A stretch of 64,000 nucleotides of DNA, taken from Chitinophaga pinensis. Its GTDB lineage: Bacteria; Bacteroidota; Bacteroidia; Chitinophagales; CAIOSU01. The position numbers and the translations under genes are program-made. The stretch lies in contig CAMDKI010000001.1 in assembly GCA_945901065.1 (NCBI GenBank), positions 62,001 to 126,000 of the forward strand, in the 5' to 3' direction. Below, one piece after another: positions 1 through 9,175 of the stretch. The first letter of the stretch is position 1. Each line of letters starts with the position of its first letter. Below the pieces are notes generated by a model. The model saw only the letters and a program-made list of their open reading frames with translations. It was not told the DNA's origin and did no database searches.

Positions 1-1251
1 CTGCTTCTGCTCATACCTGTAAATATGGTAGAGAGCTTGATTAGGGAGCGCGAGTATCGCAAACAAGATGCCGTAAAGGAAGTAAGCGGCAAGTGGGGCA
101 ATGAGCAAATCGTGGCTGGCCCAGTGCTTACGGTTCCGTATTTAGAATATAACAAGCAATACAATAACGATACTAAAGAATATATACTGGTGCCTACCCG
201 CAGGTATGCCCATTTTTTACCTGAGGCCTTAAACATTGATGGCGAAATTCTGCCCGAAATTCGGTACCGGGGTATATACAAAGTAGTGGTTTACAAGGCC
301 GCCCTCAAACTAATGGGCAACTTTAATAGGCCCAATTTTGCCGAATGGAAAATATCTGACAGCGATGTGTTGTGGGGCGAATCGTTTGTATCGCTGGGCC
401 TTACCGACTTAAGAGGCATACAACAAAACGTGGATTTAGGCTGGAACAACCAAACATACTCTTTTAACCCTGGTGTAGAAACAAATGAAGTGATTACAAC
501 CGGCATTAGTGCCATGCTACCCATCGATACCTCGAAAGGGAGCAATACGTACAGCCTAAGTTTAAATTTTAACGGTAGCAGCTTGCTTGAGTTTTTACCA
601 TTGGGCAAAACCACTACCGTAAAAATCACATCGCCGTGGTCTACGCCTAGCTTCGATGGCGCTTTCTTGCCCGATGAGCGCGATGTAACCGAAAAAGGAT
701 TTACCGCTATGTGGGATGTGCTGCACCTCAATCGCCCGTACCCTCAAAGCTTTAGAGGTGGAACAACCGGGTTAGATGGTTCGGCATTCGGTGTTAAGCT
801 AATTCTGCCCGTTGATGAGTATCAAAAAAGTATGCGCTCGGCCAAATATGCCGTTATGTTTATCGTGCTCACGTTTATCATCATTTTCTTTGTACAGATA
901 ATGTACAAGGTGCGCGTGCACCCAATACAATACATTATTGTAGGCTTGGCGCTATGTGTGTTCTATACCTTGCTCATTGGCCTGTCAGAATATATTCCGT
1001 TCGCCTATAGTTATCTAATATCGAGCGTAGCCATTATTACTTTGATAACCCTCTATAGCCAGACCATTTTTCATGTTAAGCGTATTACCGCCCTTATTGG
1101 CTTGCTGCTAACGGTGCTTTACCTATTCATCTTCACCATCGTTCAAATGGAAGACTTTGCCTTGTTGATGGGTAGCATCGGCCTGTTTATCGTATTGGCC
1201 ACCATTATGTACCTATCGCGCAAAATCAATTGGTATGATATTGAGAAGTAG
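1..1251 (+). CDS. creD: CreD-like inner membrane protein (5' end outside window)
   Basis: C-terminal part of a CreD family cell-envelope protein. The frame is open from base 1, and the residues before the first internal Met (LLLLIPVN) read as the end of an N-terminal membrane segment, so the true start lies upstream; the Met at base 25 is not the start. A long periplasmic part (window residues about 20-275) is followed by several hydrophobic helices (about 285-405), the usual CreD layout. E. coli CreD has about 450 residues, so only some 30-40 residues are missing. Known CreD proteins are inner-membrane proteins linked to envelope stress and colicin/beta-lactam phenotypes; the molecular role is unclear. 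Family call is confident, role is not. Confidence 0.85.
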   Translation: MLLLIPVNMVESLIREREYRKQDAVKEVSGKWGNEQIVAGPVLTVPYLEYNKQYNNDTKEYILVPTRRYAHFLPEALNIDGEILPEIRYRGIYKVVVYKAALKLMGNFNRPNFAEWKISDSDVLWGESFVSLGLTDLRGIQQNVDLGWNNQTYSFNPGVETNEVITTGISAMLPIDTSKGSNTYSLSLNFNGSSLLEFLPLGKTTTVKITSPWSTPSFDGAFLPDERDVTEKGFTAMWDVLHLNRPYPQSFRGGTTGLDGSAFGVKLILPVDEYQKSMRSAKYAVMFIVLTFIIIFFVQIMYKVRVHPIQYIIVGLALCVFYTLLIGLSEYIPFAYSYLISSVAIITLITLYSQTIFHVKRITALIGLLLTVLYLFIFTIVQMEDFALLMGSIGLFIVLATIMYLSRKINWYDIEK

Positions 1252-1379
1252 GAAACTTGCTCTTATGTGAAATGGGTCATTATCACATTCCGCCATTTTG
1301 GCATAAACCACCCCGTGGCACGGGCTTTGATTTGCCCATACTACAAACCCATTTTCATTAACCAATAACTGCTATAACA

Positions 1380-3269
1380 ATGACCCTAGAGACCGGACAC
1401 ATACAGGTACAGACCGAAAACATTTTTCCGATAATCAAGAAATTCCTGTATTCTGACCACGAGATTTTCTTGCGCGAATTGGTGAGCAACGCTGTGGATG
1501 CTACCGAAAAGTTAAAAAAGCTATCATCGCTGGGCCAAGTATCGGGCGAGCTTGGCAGTATCAATGTTTCCATCAGCATCGATGAGGCTGCCAAAACCCT
1601 CACCATTAGCGACCGTGGCATTGGCATGACGGGCGAAGAAGTGAAAAAGTACATCAACCAAATTGCCTTCAGCAGCGCTACTGAGTTTTTGGATAAATTC
1701 AAAGAAGCCGATGCGGGTGACAAAACCAACATCATCGGTCATTTTGGCTTGGGCTTTTATAGTGCCTTTATGGTGGCCGATCAGGTAGAGATTATTACTC
1801 GCAGCTACAAAGAGGGCAGCACCCCCGTGAAATGGACCTGCGATGGCAGCCCCAACTATACCCTCGAAGAAACCGAGAAAGCCGAGCGCGGAACCGATAT
1901 AGTGTTGCACATCAATGAAGAGAACAAGGAATACTTAGAGCAAATTCGCATTGAGACGCTCTTGAACAAGTATTGCAAGTTTTTGCCCGTGCCAATTCAG
2001 TTTGGTACCAACGAGCATACCGAGAAGGTGGGTGAGGGCGATGATGCCAAGGAGGAAACCATGGTTACCCCAAACATCATCAATAACCCTGACCCTGCTT
2101 GGATTCATCAGCCGAGTGAGTTAACTGATGAAGATTACCAATCTTTCTACAAAGAGCTATACCCTTACAGCGAACCACCGTTGTTTTGGATTCATTTAAA
2201 CGTTGATTTTCCGTTTAACCTTACCGGTATTTTATACTTCCCTAAGGTGGGCAACAATTTTGAGATGCAACGCAACAAGATTCAGTTGTACAGCAACCAA
2301 GTATTTGTAACCGATGCAGTAGAGAACATAGTACCAGAGTTTTTGATGCACCTGCACGGTGTTATCGATTCGCCAGATATCCCGCTAAACGTATCGCGTA
2401 GCTATTTGCAAAGCGACCCGAACGTGAAGAAGATTAATGCCCATATTACCAAAAAAGTTGCCGATAAACTGAATGAACTGTTTAACCACAGCCGAGAAGA
2501 TTTTGAAACCAAATGGGATCAAATTGAGCTGTTTGTGAAATTTGGCATGATAAGCGACGACAAGTTTTATGACCGTGCCAAAGGCTTTTGCCTATTGAAA
2601 AACACCGAGGGAAAGCACTTCACTTTCGAAGAGTATACGGAGCACATTAAGGCCAACCAAACCGACAAAAATGGACAGGCGGTAGTGTTGTATGCCACCA
2701 ACACCGAAGACCAAGATGCTTTTGTGCAGGCGGCCAAAACCCGCGGCTACGATGTGCTGGTGCTAAGCAACCTGCTTGACAACCACTTTATTAACCAATT
2801 GGAAGGTAAGCTGGAGAAAACAAGCTTTAAGCGTGTAGATGCCGATACCTTGAACAACTTGATTGAGAAGGACGAAAAGCAAGAGTCGGTGCTGAGTAAA
2901 GAAGAAGAAGAAAAGGTGCAGCACATTTTTACCGATGCCATTAGCGATGCGCACGTTACGGTGCTTACCAAGGCCCTTAGCCCCGACGACCAGCCCATAC
3001 TGATAACCAAGCCCGAGTGGATGCGCCGTATGAAAGACATGGCCGCTGTAAGCGGTGGCGGCGGCATGGGATTCGGTAACTTGCCCGATCAGCTGAACTT
3101 GGTAATAAACACCAACCATCCGCTAATTGGCAAAGTACTGAGTGCGGAAGGCGAGGAGCAAGGCAAACTCACTGCCCAGCTATACGATTTGGCCCTATTA
3201 AGCCAAAACCTATTGCGCGGCCAAAAACTCACTGAGTTTATTAAGCGCAGCGTTGGTTTGATGAATTAA
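1380..3269 (+). CDS. htpG: Molecular chaperone HtpG (Hsp90)
   Basis: Bacterial Hsp90, a cytosolic ATP-dependent chaperone dimer. The 629-residue length fits the family. The GHKL ATPase domain at the N terminus shows the adenine/Mg site NAVDA (37-41), the DRGIGMT loop and the glycine-rich lid GHFGLGFYSAF. The middle domain carries the usual LNVSRSYLQ segment, whose Arg contacts ATP. The C-terminal dimerisation part ends at LNLVINTNHPLI and a helical tail. It stands alone: creD ends 128 bases upstream and a hairpin plus T-run lies just downstream. The Bacteroidota-type MTLETGHIQVQTENIFP start supports the chosen ATG. No oddities seen. Confidence 0.97.
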   Translation: MTLETGHIQVQTENIFPIIKKFLYSDHEIFLRELVSNAVDATEKLKKLSSLGQVSGELGSINVSISIDEAAKTLTISDRGIGMTGEEVKKYINQIAFSSATEFLDKFKEADAGDKTNIIGHFGLGFYSAFMVADQVEIITRSYKEGSTPVKWTCDGSPNYTLEETEKAERGTDIVLHINEENKEYLEQIRIETLLNKYCKFLPVPIQFGTNEHTEKVGEGDDAKEETMVTPNIINNPDPAWIHQPSELTDEDYQSFYKELYPYSEPPLFWIHLNVDFPFNLTGILYFPKVGNNFEMQRNKIQLYSNQVFVTDAVENIVPEFLMHLHGVIDSPDIPLNVSRSYLQSDPNVKKINAHITKKVADKLNELFNHSREDFETKWDQIELFVKFGMISDDKFYDRAKGFCLLKNTEGKHFTFEEYTEHIKANQTDKNGQAVVLYATNTEDQDAFVQAAKTRGYDVLVLSNLLDNHFINQLEGKLEKTSFKRVDADTLNNLIEKDEKQESVLSKEEEEKVQHIFTDAISDAHVTVLTKALSPDDQPILITKPEWMRRMKDMAAVSGGGGMGFGNLPDQLNLVINTNHPLIGKVLSAEGEEQGKLTAQLYDLALLSQNLLRGQKLTEFIKRSVGLMN

Positions 3270-3297
3270 TTTTGATACTTAGGAGATTGATACGGAT

Positions 3298-3324
3298 AGG
3301 CTGCCCAATTGGGTGGCCTTTTTT
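3298..3324 (+). terminator. Rho-independent terminator of htpG
   Basis: A 9-bp stem (AGGCTGCCC / GGGTGGCCT, two G-T pairs) with an AATT loop is followed directly by a run of T. It lies 29 bases after the htpG stop codon. Confidence 0.75.
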
Positions 3325-3469
3325 GTAACTCCAAGAAAAAACAAACCGATTAAATGTACAAATTGGGTACAAATGGAAATTTAAAAAGGGTTGATGTTTT
3401 TTCTGGTTTTTTATCGGCAATAAAGTGTTACTGGCTCAGCTAATGGAGCCAAACGCGAGACCGTTGGGC

Positions 3470-3507
3470 AAAAAAAAAGGCCATCCTGAATAAACAGGAC
3501 AGCCTTT
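3470..3507 (-). terminator. Terminator of the small lipoprotein gene
   Basis: Read on the minus strand, a 12-bp stem (AAGGCTGTCCTG / CAGGATGGCCTT, with wobble pairs) is followed by eight or more T. It sits about 20 bases past the stop of the 3526-3747 gene. Confidence 0.8.
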
Positions 3508-3525
3508 TCGTTTTTCGTTCAGGGA

Positions 3526-3747
3526 TTACTGAGCTACAGTTGAATCAACAGTGCTAGCAGCAGCTGCAGTGTCAACAGGAGCAGTTTCAGTTACAACTGG
3601 CTCTTCCACAACTGGTGCAGTTACAGCAGTAGTGTCAGTAGTAGTAGTTTCACCTTCACCTTCGCCAGCGGCGCAAGATACGATCATGCTTGAAGCAGAG
3701 ATCAAAAGGGCAAAAAGCAAGGTTTTGCCGAATGAATTGGTTTTCAT
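3526..3747 (-). CDS. Small low-complexity lipoprotein
   Basis: A 73-residue protein starting MKTNSFGKTLLFALLIS. I chose this ATG rather than one 24 bases upstream because it gives a clean lipoprotein signal with lipobox MIVSC. The mature part is almost entirely Thr, Val, Ala, Glu, Pro and Asp (TTTTDTTAVTAPVVEE) with no recognisable domain, so it is probably an unstructured, surface- or periplasm-facing peptide anchored by lipid. A -7-like element (TAAATTTG on the minus strand) lies about 22 bases upstream and a clear terminator downstream, so it is a single-gene transcript. Function unknown. Confidence 0.7.
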   Translation of the reverse strand: MKTNSFGKTLLFALLISASSMIVSCAAGEGEGETTTTDTTAVTAPVVEEPVVTETAPVDTAAAASTVDSTVAQ

Positions 3748-3768
3748 ATTCTTAGGAGATTTGAACCA

Positions 3769-3776
3769 CAAATTTA
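3769..3776 (-). promoter_or_regulatory. Putative Bacteroidota -7 element
   Basis: TAAATTTG on the minus strand fits the TANNTTTG consensus and lies about 22 bases before the lipoprotein ATG. No clear TTG -33 element was found, so the call is weak. Confidence 0.3.
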
Positions 3777-3939
3777 CGATGAATTTTTCATCAGTAGTAT
3801 GAGGTAGTTAAAAATTTTATTCGTCTGATAATCAAGGTATTGTATCGAAGGTGCTAAAATTGGAGCTATTTCGTCCAATAATTATTGCAAAGTTCTCTCA
3901 AAAAAATGGCCTACACAAGCAAACGCCAATTTTATTCTC

Positions 3940-5454
3940 TTAAAACTGTAAATAAATGAACGGAACCATATCGGCAGATACCGATTGGTAGATTACAACC
4001 ACCACAAACACGCAAAATGCCACCTGCAAGGGCATGGGTGCTTCAATAAAAGTTTGCTCTCCTTTGGCTTTCCAACTGTATGGCAACCAATGCAAAATCA
4101 TACCCAGTGTGGCCACTGCAAACACGCCCTTATATGCCCATAATACTTTGGGTATATACTCCCATGCAAAGTTATGGGCAACTTGGTCAAAAAACACCCC
4201 CACGCCTTCCATTGTATCGGCCCTGAAGAATATACGGGTAAATGTAATGAACGTAAACGTGAGCATTACGCGCCAAGCTATTACCATCCAGTTTTTGGAG
4301 TTTTCGTAGGGGCTTACTTTTTTCCAAAACTTGTAAACTACTAGCCCTAGCCCATTCAATCCACCCCAGATAACAAACTGCCAACTGGCACCATGCCATA
4401 AGCCACCTAGCAGCATCGTGATCAGTAGGTTTACTTCGGTGCGCACGGCACCGTGCCGGTTTCCGCCAAGGGGTATGTACAGGTAATCTTTCAAAAACGA
4501 GGATAAAGAGATGTGCCACCTGCGCCAAAAATCGGCGACGCTTACGGCCTTATATGGCGAGTTGAAATTATCTTTTAGCACAAAGCCCATGAGTACTGCC
4601 AAGCCTATAGCTATATCGGTATAGCCTGAAAAGTCGCAATAGATTTGCACGGAGTAGCTAAAAATGGCCGCTACGTGCTCAAAGCCGGTGTAGGTGTGGG
4701 GATTGTCGAATACCCTATCAATAAAGTTTACCGTAAGGTAATCGGCAATAAACATTTTTTTGAACAGCCCTTTCAGTATCATCCATATACCGTGGCCAAA
4801 CTGCTCGCGGGTAATATGCGTGGGTTGGTAAAGTTGCGGCAGAAAGTCTTTGGCACGGGTAATGGGGCCCATAATCAGGCTTGGAAAAAAAGCAAGGTAT
4901 AGGCCGTAATCGAAGATGTTTTTGGCTGGTTCCAGCTCCTTTCGGTATATATCAACTAGGTAAGAGATGATTTTGAAGGTAAAGAATGAAATGCCCAGTG
5001 GCAGCAGTATATCGGTAACATTGAAACTTTGATCGCCATTAAGCTGGTTGGCAAACGCTGCAAAGTGATTATATACTTTGAAAGTAGTGCCGAAAATATC
5101 GTTGATGCTGTTTACTGCAAAGTACGAGTACTTGTAATACACCAATACAAACAGGTGAAAGGAAATACCAGCGGCTACTGATGCCTTACGAACTACCTGG
5201 TTGCTTGAGCCATGAATGGCCCGCCCCAGCAAGTAGCTAACGAGCGTGGAGACCATGAGCAACACCACAAAGCTGCCACCTGTTTTGTAATAGAAAAACC
5301 ACGATACCGCCAGCAAATAAAGCGTGCGCATGGTTTTGAAACGATTGATAGCCGCAAACCCAATGTAAACAAAGAGGAAAAAAATCCAAAAATCGGCACC
5401 AGTAAACACGAGCGCCAATGATTTGAAAGAGAGCAGGTCAATTAGGCGTTCCAT
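3940..5454 (-). CDS. MBOAT family O-acyltransferase (AlgI-like)
   Basis: Membrane-bound O-acyltransferase of 504 residues with about ten hydrophobic segments, similar in plan to alginate acetyltransferase AlgI and peptidoglycan acetyltransferase PatA. Diagnostic parts are WRRWHISLSSFLKDYLYIP (about residues 310-330) and GGLWHGASWQFVIWGGLNG, which holds the presumed catalytic His. Family members pass an acetyl group across the inner membrane to a periplasmic partner or onto a polysaccharide. It is the last gene of a three-gene minus-strand operon; its ATG overlaps the stop of the preceding SGNH gene by one base (TAATG), suggesting translational coupling. The substrate cannot be read from sequence: an exopolysaccharide, O-antigen or peptidoglycan are all possible. 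Confidence 0.9.
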   Translation of the reverse strand: MERLIDLLSFKSLALVFTGADFWIFFLFVYIGFAAINRFKTMRTLYLLAVSWFFYYKTGGSFVVLLMVSTLVSYLLGRAIHGSSNQVVRKASVAAGISFHLFVLVYYKYSYFAVNSINDIFGTTFKVYNHFAAFANQLNGDQSFNVTDILLPLGISFFTFKIISYLVDIYRKELEPAKNIFDYGLYLAFFPSLIMGPITRAKDFLPQLYQPTHITREQFGHGIWMILKGLFKKMFIADYLTVNFIDRVFDNPHTYTGFEHVAAIFSYSVQIYCDFSGYTDIAIGLAVLMGFVLKDNFNSPYKAVSVADFWRRWHISLSSFLKDYLYIPLGGNRHGAVRTEVNLLITMLLGGLWHGASWQFVIWGGLNGLGLVVYKFWKKVSPYENSKNWMVIAWRVMLTFTFITFTRIFFRADTMEGVGVFFDQVAHNFAWEYIPKVLWAYKGVFAVATLGMILHWLPYSWKAKGEQTFIEAPMPLQVAFCVFVVVVIYQSVSADMVPFIYLQF

Positions 5455-6794
5455 TAGCGTTTATTGGCAGGGGTTGCAGTTTTACTATCGAGGTAGTTTT
5501 GGTAGGAGCGCTTAAACGCATCCCAGAAAAGTTCGCCCTTTAATATATACCCGTTATAAGTAAAATGTATCAAGTCCTTTTTCATCATGCCCACCGAATT
5601 CCACTTTTTCGATGAGCGCAGGCCACCCATTATTTTGTAGCAATCCCACACCAAAGCGTTGTGTTTTACGGCTAGCTTGTATATGGCACTCTCTATTTTG
5701 GCCGTATTCAGGTTCGGGTATTTGCGTTTATAGTAGCTATCGTTGGGCACGGTAAATATGAATTGGGCATCGCTGTTTACGGCCCTTATCATCTGGATAA
5801 AAGTGTCGTACTTGGCCATAAAACCATCTTCGGTAAAGTCACCTTCAAAGCTATCATTGGTGCCAATAGAGATGATTACCAAATCGGGATTGATTTCAAC
5901 CAAATGCTGCTCAAACAGCTCGCACCTAAAATTGCTCTTAAAGCTTGAGCCATTTGCACCTATGGAGTGATAGGCGATGCCTGGCTCATCGTTTTCCATA
6001 ATTATGCCATACAGCTCAAAAGGCGCGGGGTTGGTAGTATCCGTTTTGGTTATTACCAAATGCATGCTATCGGTAGGTTGCTTTAGCTTAAACTTGCAGT
6101 AGCCCAACGATAGGTGCTGCTCAATAACCATAATATTTTCTCTGGGCAGCAACTCTATGGTATAGCTACTGGCCGTGTCGCAAAGTACTTTTACCTCGGT
6201 AAACGGGGTGCTGGCACAATTGTCGCGTACCTTTATACTTACAGTGGCCAGTTTATCAATGGTAGAGGCCGTAATGCCTGTAACGCCCCAATTGCTTGTG
6301 TGGTAGCTAACGGCAGCGCGATGCCCTTCCCAAGTGCCGGTAAAGCTTACACGATAGTTGGCAGGGTTGTTGGTTTTTATGATGGAAAACGGAAATACCA
6401 AGCCCCTTGGCCCAGCCATGCCGGCATCCATACTTTGTAGGCTATCGCGCAGCAGGCTGCTGTATACATCGGCTTGTATGTGCGAGCCGCCAAAGTGCAA
6501 TACGTTTATCCTGAAGTTTTTGTGCGTCCTTAAGCTGTCTAGCAGCGGCCAAAAACCAAAAGATGCCCCACGGCTGCTATCAAACCCCAGCATAATATTG
6601 TATTCCGATTCCACATAGGGGTATTTAGAAACATCGAATGGGGCAATCTTTTTTATGAAGGTATCCACGTCGGTGAGGGGGCCTTCAATGGTGCTCACAT
6701 TATCGGTATCATGCACCAAATCCTCATCGGCATCAGTTACCACTTGGGCTACCAATGCGTTGGCAAAAAACAAAAACAATATCCAAATCCTCAT
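5454..6794 (-). CDS. Periplasmic SGNH-fold hydrolase/acyltransferase-like protein
   Basis: A 446-residue exported protein with signal peptide MRIWILFLFFANALVAQ. The SGNH blocks are visible: the Ser block as FGGSHIQAD (about residue 101), block III as SIGTNDSF (about 312) and block V as DLIHFTYNGY (about 417) with the Asp-x-x-His pair. Between blocks I and III lies a beta-rich stretch of about 190 residues. In AlgI/AlgJ/AlgX and PatA/PatB systems, SGNH proteins act beside the MBOAT protein in polymer O-acetylation; by context this one should too. Its start overlaps the stop of the upstream SGNH gene by one base (TAATG). The Gly-Gly-Ser rather than Gly-Asp-Ser nucleophile motif is a small deviation. 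Confidence 0.8.
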   Translation of the reverse strand: MRIWILFLFFANALVAQVVTDADEDLVHDTDNVSTIEGPLTDVDTFIKKIAPFDVSKYPYVESEYNIMLGFDSSRGASFGFWPLLDSLRTHKNFRINVLHFGGSHIQADVYSSLLRDSLQSMDAGMAGPRGLVFPFSIIKTNNPANYRVSFTGTWEGHRAAVSYHTSNWGVTGITASTIDKLATVSIKVRDNCASTPFTEVKVLCDTASSYTIELLPRENIMVIEQHLSLGYCKFKLKQPTDSMHLVITKTDTTNPAPFELYGIIMENDEPGIAYHSIGANGSSFKSNFRCELFEQHLVEINPDLVIISIGTNDSFEGDFTEDGFMAKYDTFIQMIRAVNSDAQFIFTVPNDSYYKRKYPNLNTAKIESAIYKLAVKHNALVWDCYKIMGGLRSSKKWNSVGMMKKDLIHFTYNGYILKGELFWDAFKRSYQNYLDSKTATPANKR

Positions 6795-8317
6795 TACAAG
6801 CGCTCCTTCTTTTGCGATGCACGATACTTTTGGTAGCTATCGTATAGGGCATTGTAAAACAGTTCGGCTACTATCCTTGCGCCGCGTGGCGAAAAGTGGA
6901 TGTAGTCTTTTACCGCCAGTGGCGGGTCGGCTGCTACCCAAGTAGGCATACTTTGTGCGCCACCCATGGCGGCATACATATCCCAATAAACAAAACCAGC
7001 TTCGTGGGTAGCTTTGCGCATTTCGTTTACCAATACAGGCAAGAAAGGATACGTTTTGTAAGTATCCCCATTCTTATAGCTCATATCCGATGGGCCAATA
7101 ACTATTATACCTATTCCTGGTTTGGCCTTCTTTACTATCATTAGCTGACGGGCAAAATACCTGCCATACTGTACACATTCGGCCGTATCCTTTAAGTAAG
7201 GCACATTGTTGCCACCAAACTGCATAATGGCCAAAGTGCTGTTCATATCTTTTAACATGCCGCTCAGTACTTCAAAATCGGTGCGGGTATATAGGGTGCC
7301 ACTGCTGCCGCGCATGGCCACATTATCAACCGTTACTCCTTCAGGGGTATCCAAATTGATGCCATAAATATCAGGCCCGTGTAGGCTTTCGAAATGGATA
7401 GTTATGTCGTGTTCGGCGCGGCTTAGCTTGAGGGTATATTTGTTTAGGGCTTTAGTGCCTTTCAAGGTGTCTATGTCCAAGGTATCGGTGCCTTCAATCA
7501 CCTTTATCACACAAGGTTTTTCGGTAGGGCCGTAAAAAAGCGTTAGGTGGTCAAATGGGCGCGCCGACTTGTACATTCCTTTCCTGGTGTTGAATTGGCA
7601 AGAAGCGGTATATGGCTGCGTGCGGGTGCTATCGAGTTCGAGGGGCGTAAACCTAGAGAAAGTGCTCATTACGCCAAAACGCTTGTGGCTCGGCTCCTGC
7701 TCGTTTTTGCCGAAAAGGGTGTATCGTTTCCAGTTGCCGGTTACGGTTTGCTTTACCGATGACTGATTGTATGCCGGAATTAACGAAACAAGGCCTGGTC
7801 CGCTGCCACCAAACTGGTTTTGCAGTCTATCCCTAAAGTATCCACTCATGCGGTCTCCTTCGAGCTGCGAGTCGCCGAAATGGGTTACGTGTATGCCTTG
7901 GCCTTGTCTTGCGGCATCTAGGCTGGCAAAAAAGTCATATAGCGCTCTGGGCTCGCATTCAGAAAACTCAAGTGGGTGGGCAATCTTTTTTGCCAAAAGT
8001 ATCGAGTCCATTTTGAGGGTGCCTGTGTCGCTTAACGCTAGTAAAGCTTCATTCGCTTTTTTGGCTTCACTGGTATTTGCTCCCGACTCGTTTTCCTCCT
8101 CTAAAAATTCTACAGAGCTTTCATCGGCCTCTAGTACAAAATCGGGTAAGGGGGTATAGGTAGCTTCCTTGGCTGTGCTCCAGAATTTATGCCAACTTGG
8201 AAATTTAAGACTAATATCAGGGCTTATACTAAAACCTTCTTCTGGAAAAAAGCGCATAACACTGCCCAAGCAAGCGGCTGTAATAGCAATAAACAATAAA
8301 ATCCTGAAGGGGCTCAA
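6794..8317 (-). CDS. Membrane-anchored SGNH-fold hydrolase/acyltransferase-like protein
   Basis: A 507-residue protein, first gene of the MBOAT operon. An N-terminal hydrophobic helix (SPFRILLFIAITAACLG) serves as signal anchor, followed by an acidic linker of about 100 residues (EFLEEENESGAN). The SGNH blocks are HFGDSQLEGDRM (classic Gly-Asp-Ser, about residue 147), QFGGNNVPY (about 360) and DYIHFSPRGAR (about 475). It is a diverged relative of the next gene, so the pair could divide the esterase and transferase steps or act on different sugars. A possible -7 element lies about 60 bases upstream. Confidence 0.8.
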   Translation of the reverse strand: MSPFRILLFIAITAACLGSVMRFFPEEGFSISPDISLKFPSWHKFWSTAKEATYTPLPDFVLEADESSVEFLEEENESGANTSEAKKANEALLALSDTGTLKMDSILLAKKIAHPLEFSECEPRALYDFFASLDAARQGQGIHVTHFGDSQLEGDRMSGYFRDRLQNQFGGSGPGLVSLIPAYNQSSVKQTVTGNWKRYTLFGKNEQEPSHKRFGVMSTFSRFTPLELDSTRTQPYTASCQFNTRKGMYKSARPFDHLTLFYGPTEKPCVIKVIEGTDTLDIDTLKGTKALNKYTLKLSRAEHDITIHFESLHGPDIYGINLDTPEGVTVDNVAMRGSSGTLYTRTDFEVLSGMLKDMNSTLAIMQFGGNNVPYLKDTAECVQYGRYFARQLMIVKKAKPGIGIIVIGPSDMSYKNGDTYKTYPFLPVLVNEMRKATHEAGFVYWDMYAAMGGAQSMPTWVAADPPLAVKDYIHFSPRGARIVAELFYNALYDSYQKYRASQKKERL

Positions 8318-8374
8318 GGAATGCGGCGGTTTAAAGTATGGTTAAGGGTGTAGTTGGTGCAAATAATTCTTTTG

Positions 8375-8382
8375 CAAATTTA
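8375..8382 (-). promoter_or_regulatory. Putative -7 element of the MBOAT/SGNH operon
   Basis: TAAATTTG on the minus strand, 58 bases upstream of the first operon ATG, fits TANNTTTG. No convincing -33 box was seen. Confidence 0.3.
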
Positions 8383-8487
8383 ATAAAAGTAATGCGTTGC
8401 CTTGTTTCAGTTCTTGTAAATAGTTGCTAACATTTTGCGATATTTATCCCGAAAAGCGAAAATACATTAAGATTTAATTGCTTTCGG

Positions 8488-8508
8488 CACTATAAGGCAA
8501 TTATAGTG
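8488..8508. promoter_or_regulatory. Perfect inverted repeat upstream of tpx (candidate operator)
   Basis: CACTATAA-GGCAA-TTATAGTG is an 8-bp perfect inverted repeat with a 5-base spacer, in the divergent space between the MBOAT operon and tpx, 72 bases before the tpx ATG. Size and AT-rich arms resemble a dimeric repressor site (PerR/Fur-like sites have such symmetry), but the regulator is not known. Confidence 0.4.
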
Positions 8509-8579
8509 AACAATCGGACACAATTAATTGTATTTTAACGTGCAGGATAAGTTAACTCACAATCCATCAATAATAGACG

Positions 8580-9095
8580 ATGAAAGCAGATAGTGTAACC
8601 TTAGGCGGAAAGCCAGCGCAACTGAGCGGTAAAATACTTCAAGTGGGCGATACTGCTCCTGAATTTACTTTTGTGAGTGAAAAACTAGAAGAGTTGAGTA
8701 GCTACAACCTCAACCATAAAGCCCTAGTGCTAATTGCAGTGCCAAGTTTAGATACGGGCGTATGCGCTAAAGAAACCCGCCATTTCAATGAGGTTTTGGC
8801 ATCGAAAGAAGGTGCAGTGGGCGTAACTATGTCGCTTGATTTGCCTTTTGCCATGAAACGTTTTTGTGACCTAGAAGGTATCAAGAACATTATAGCTGGC
8901 ACCGATTTTCGTTACCATGAGTTTGCCAAGGCCTTTAATGTGGATATAACTGAAGGGCCATTTAAAGGTCTTTTGGCTCGTGCCGTATTTGTAGTTGATG
9001 CCGATAACGTTATACGCTACAGCGAGCTAGTACCCGAAATTGGCCAAGAGCCTAATTACGATAAGGTGCTTGCTGCGGTGGATTCTCTAATTTGA
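8580..9095 (+). CDS. tpx: Thiol peroxidase Tpx
   Basis: A 171-residue atypical 2-Cys peroxiredoxin that reduces hydroperoxides using thioredoxin. The peroxidatic Cys is C62 in VPSLDTGVC and the resolving Cys is C96 in KRFCD, matching C61 and C95 of E. coli Tpx. The N-terminal VTLGGKPAQLSGK and C-terminal LARAVFVVDADNVIRYSELV segments are typical of the family. The gene stands alone, divergent from the MBOAT operon, with an inverted repeat in the shared upstream region that may be an operator. Nothing unusual in the protein. Confidence 0.96.
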   Translation: MKADSVTLGGKPAQLSGKILQVGDTAPEFTFVSEKLEELSSYNLNHKALVLIAVPSLDTGVCAKETRHFNEVLASKEGAVGVTMSLDLPFAMKRFCDLEGIKNIIAGTDFRYHEFAKAFNVDITEGPFKGLLARAVFVVDADNVIRYSELVPEIGQEPNYDKVLAAVDSLI

Positions 9096-9175
9096 AAATT
9101 TGGGAAAGTGCAAATCGGGAAATGGGTATAAATATTATCCATTTCAACGTTCTGATGCGCCGCTGCTTTTGAAAT

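Noticed and set aside
1252..1379. CRP-like site upstream of htpG (TGTGA ... TCACA)
   Set aside because: The half-sites are 12 bases apart instead of 6, so the symmetry is wrong for a CRP dimer.
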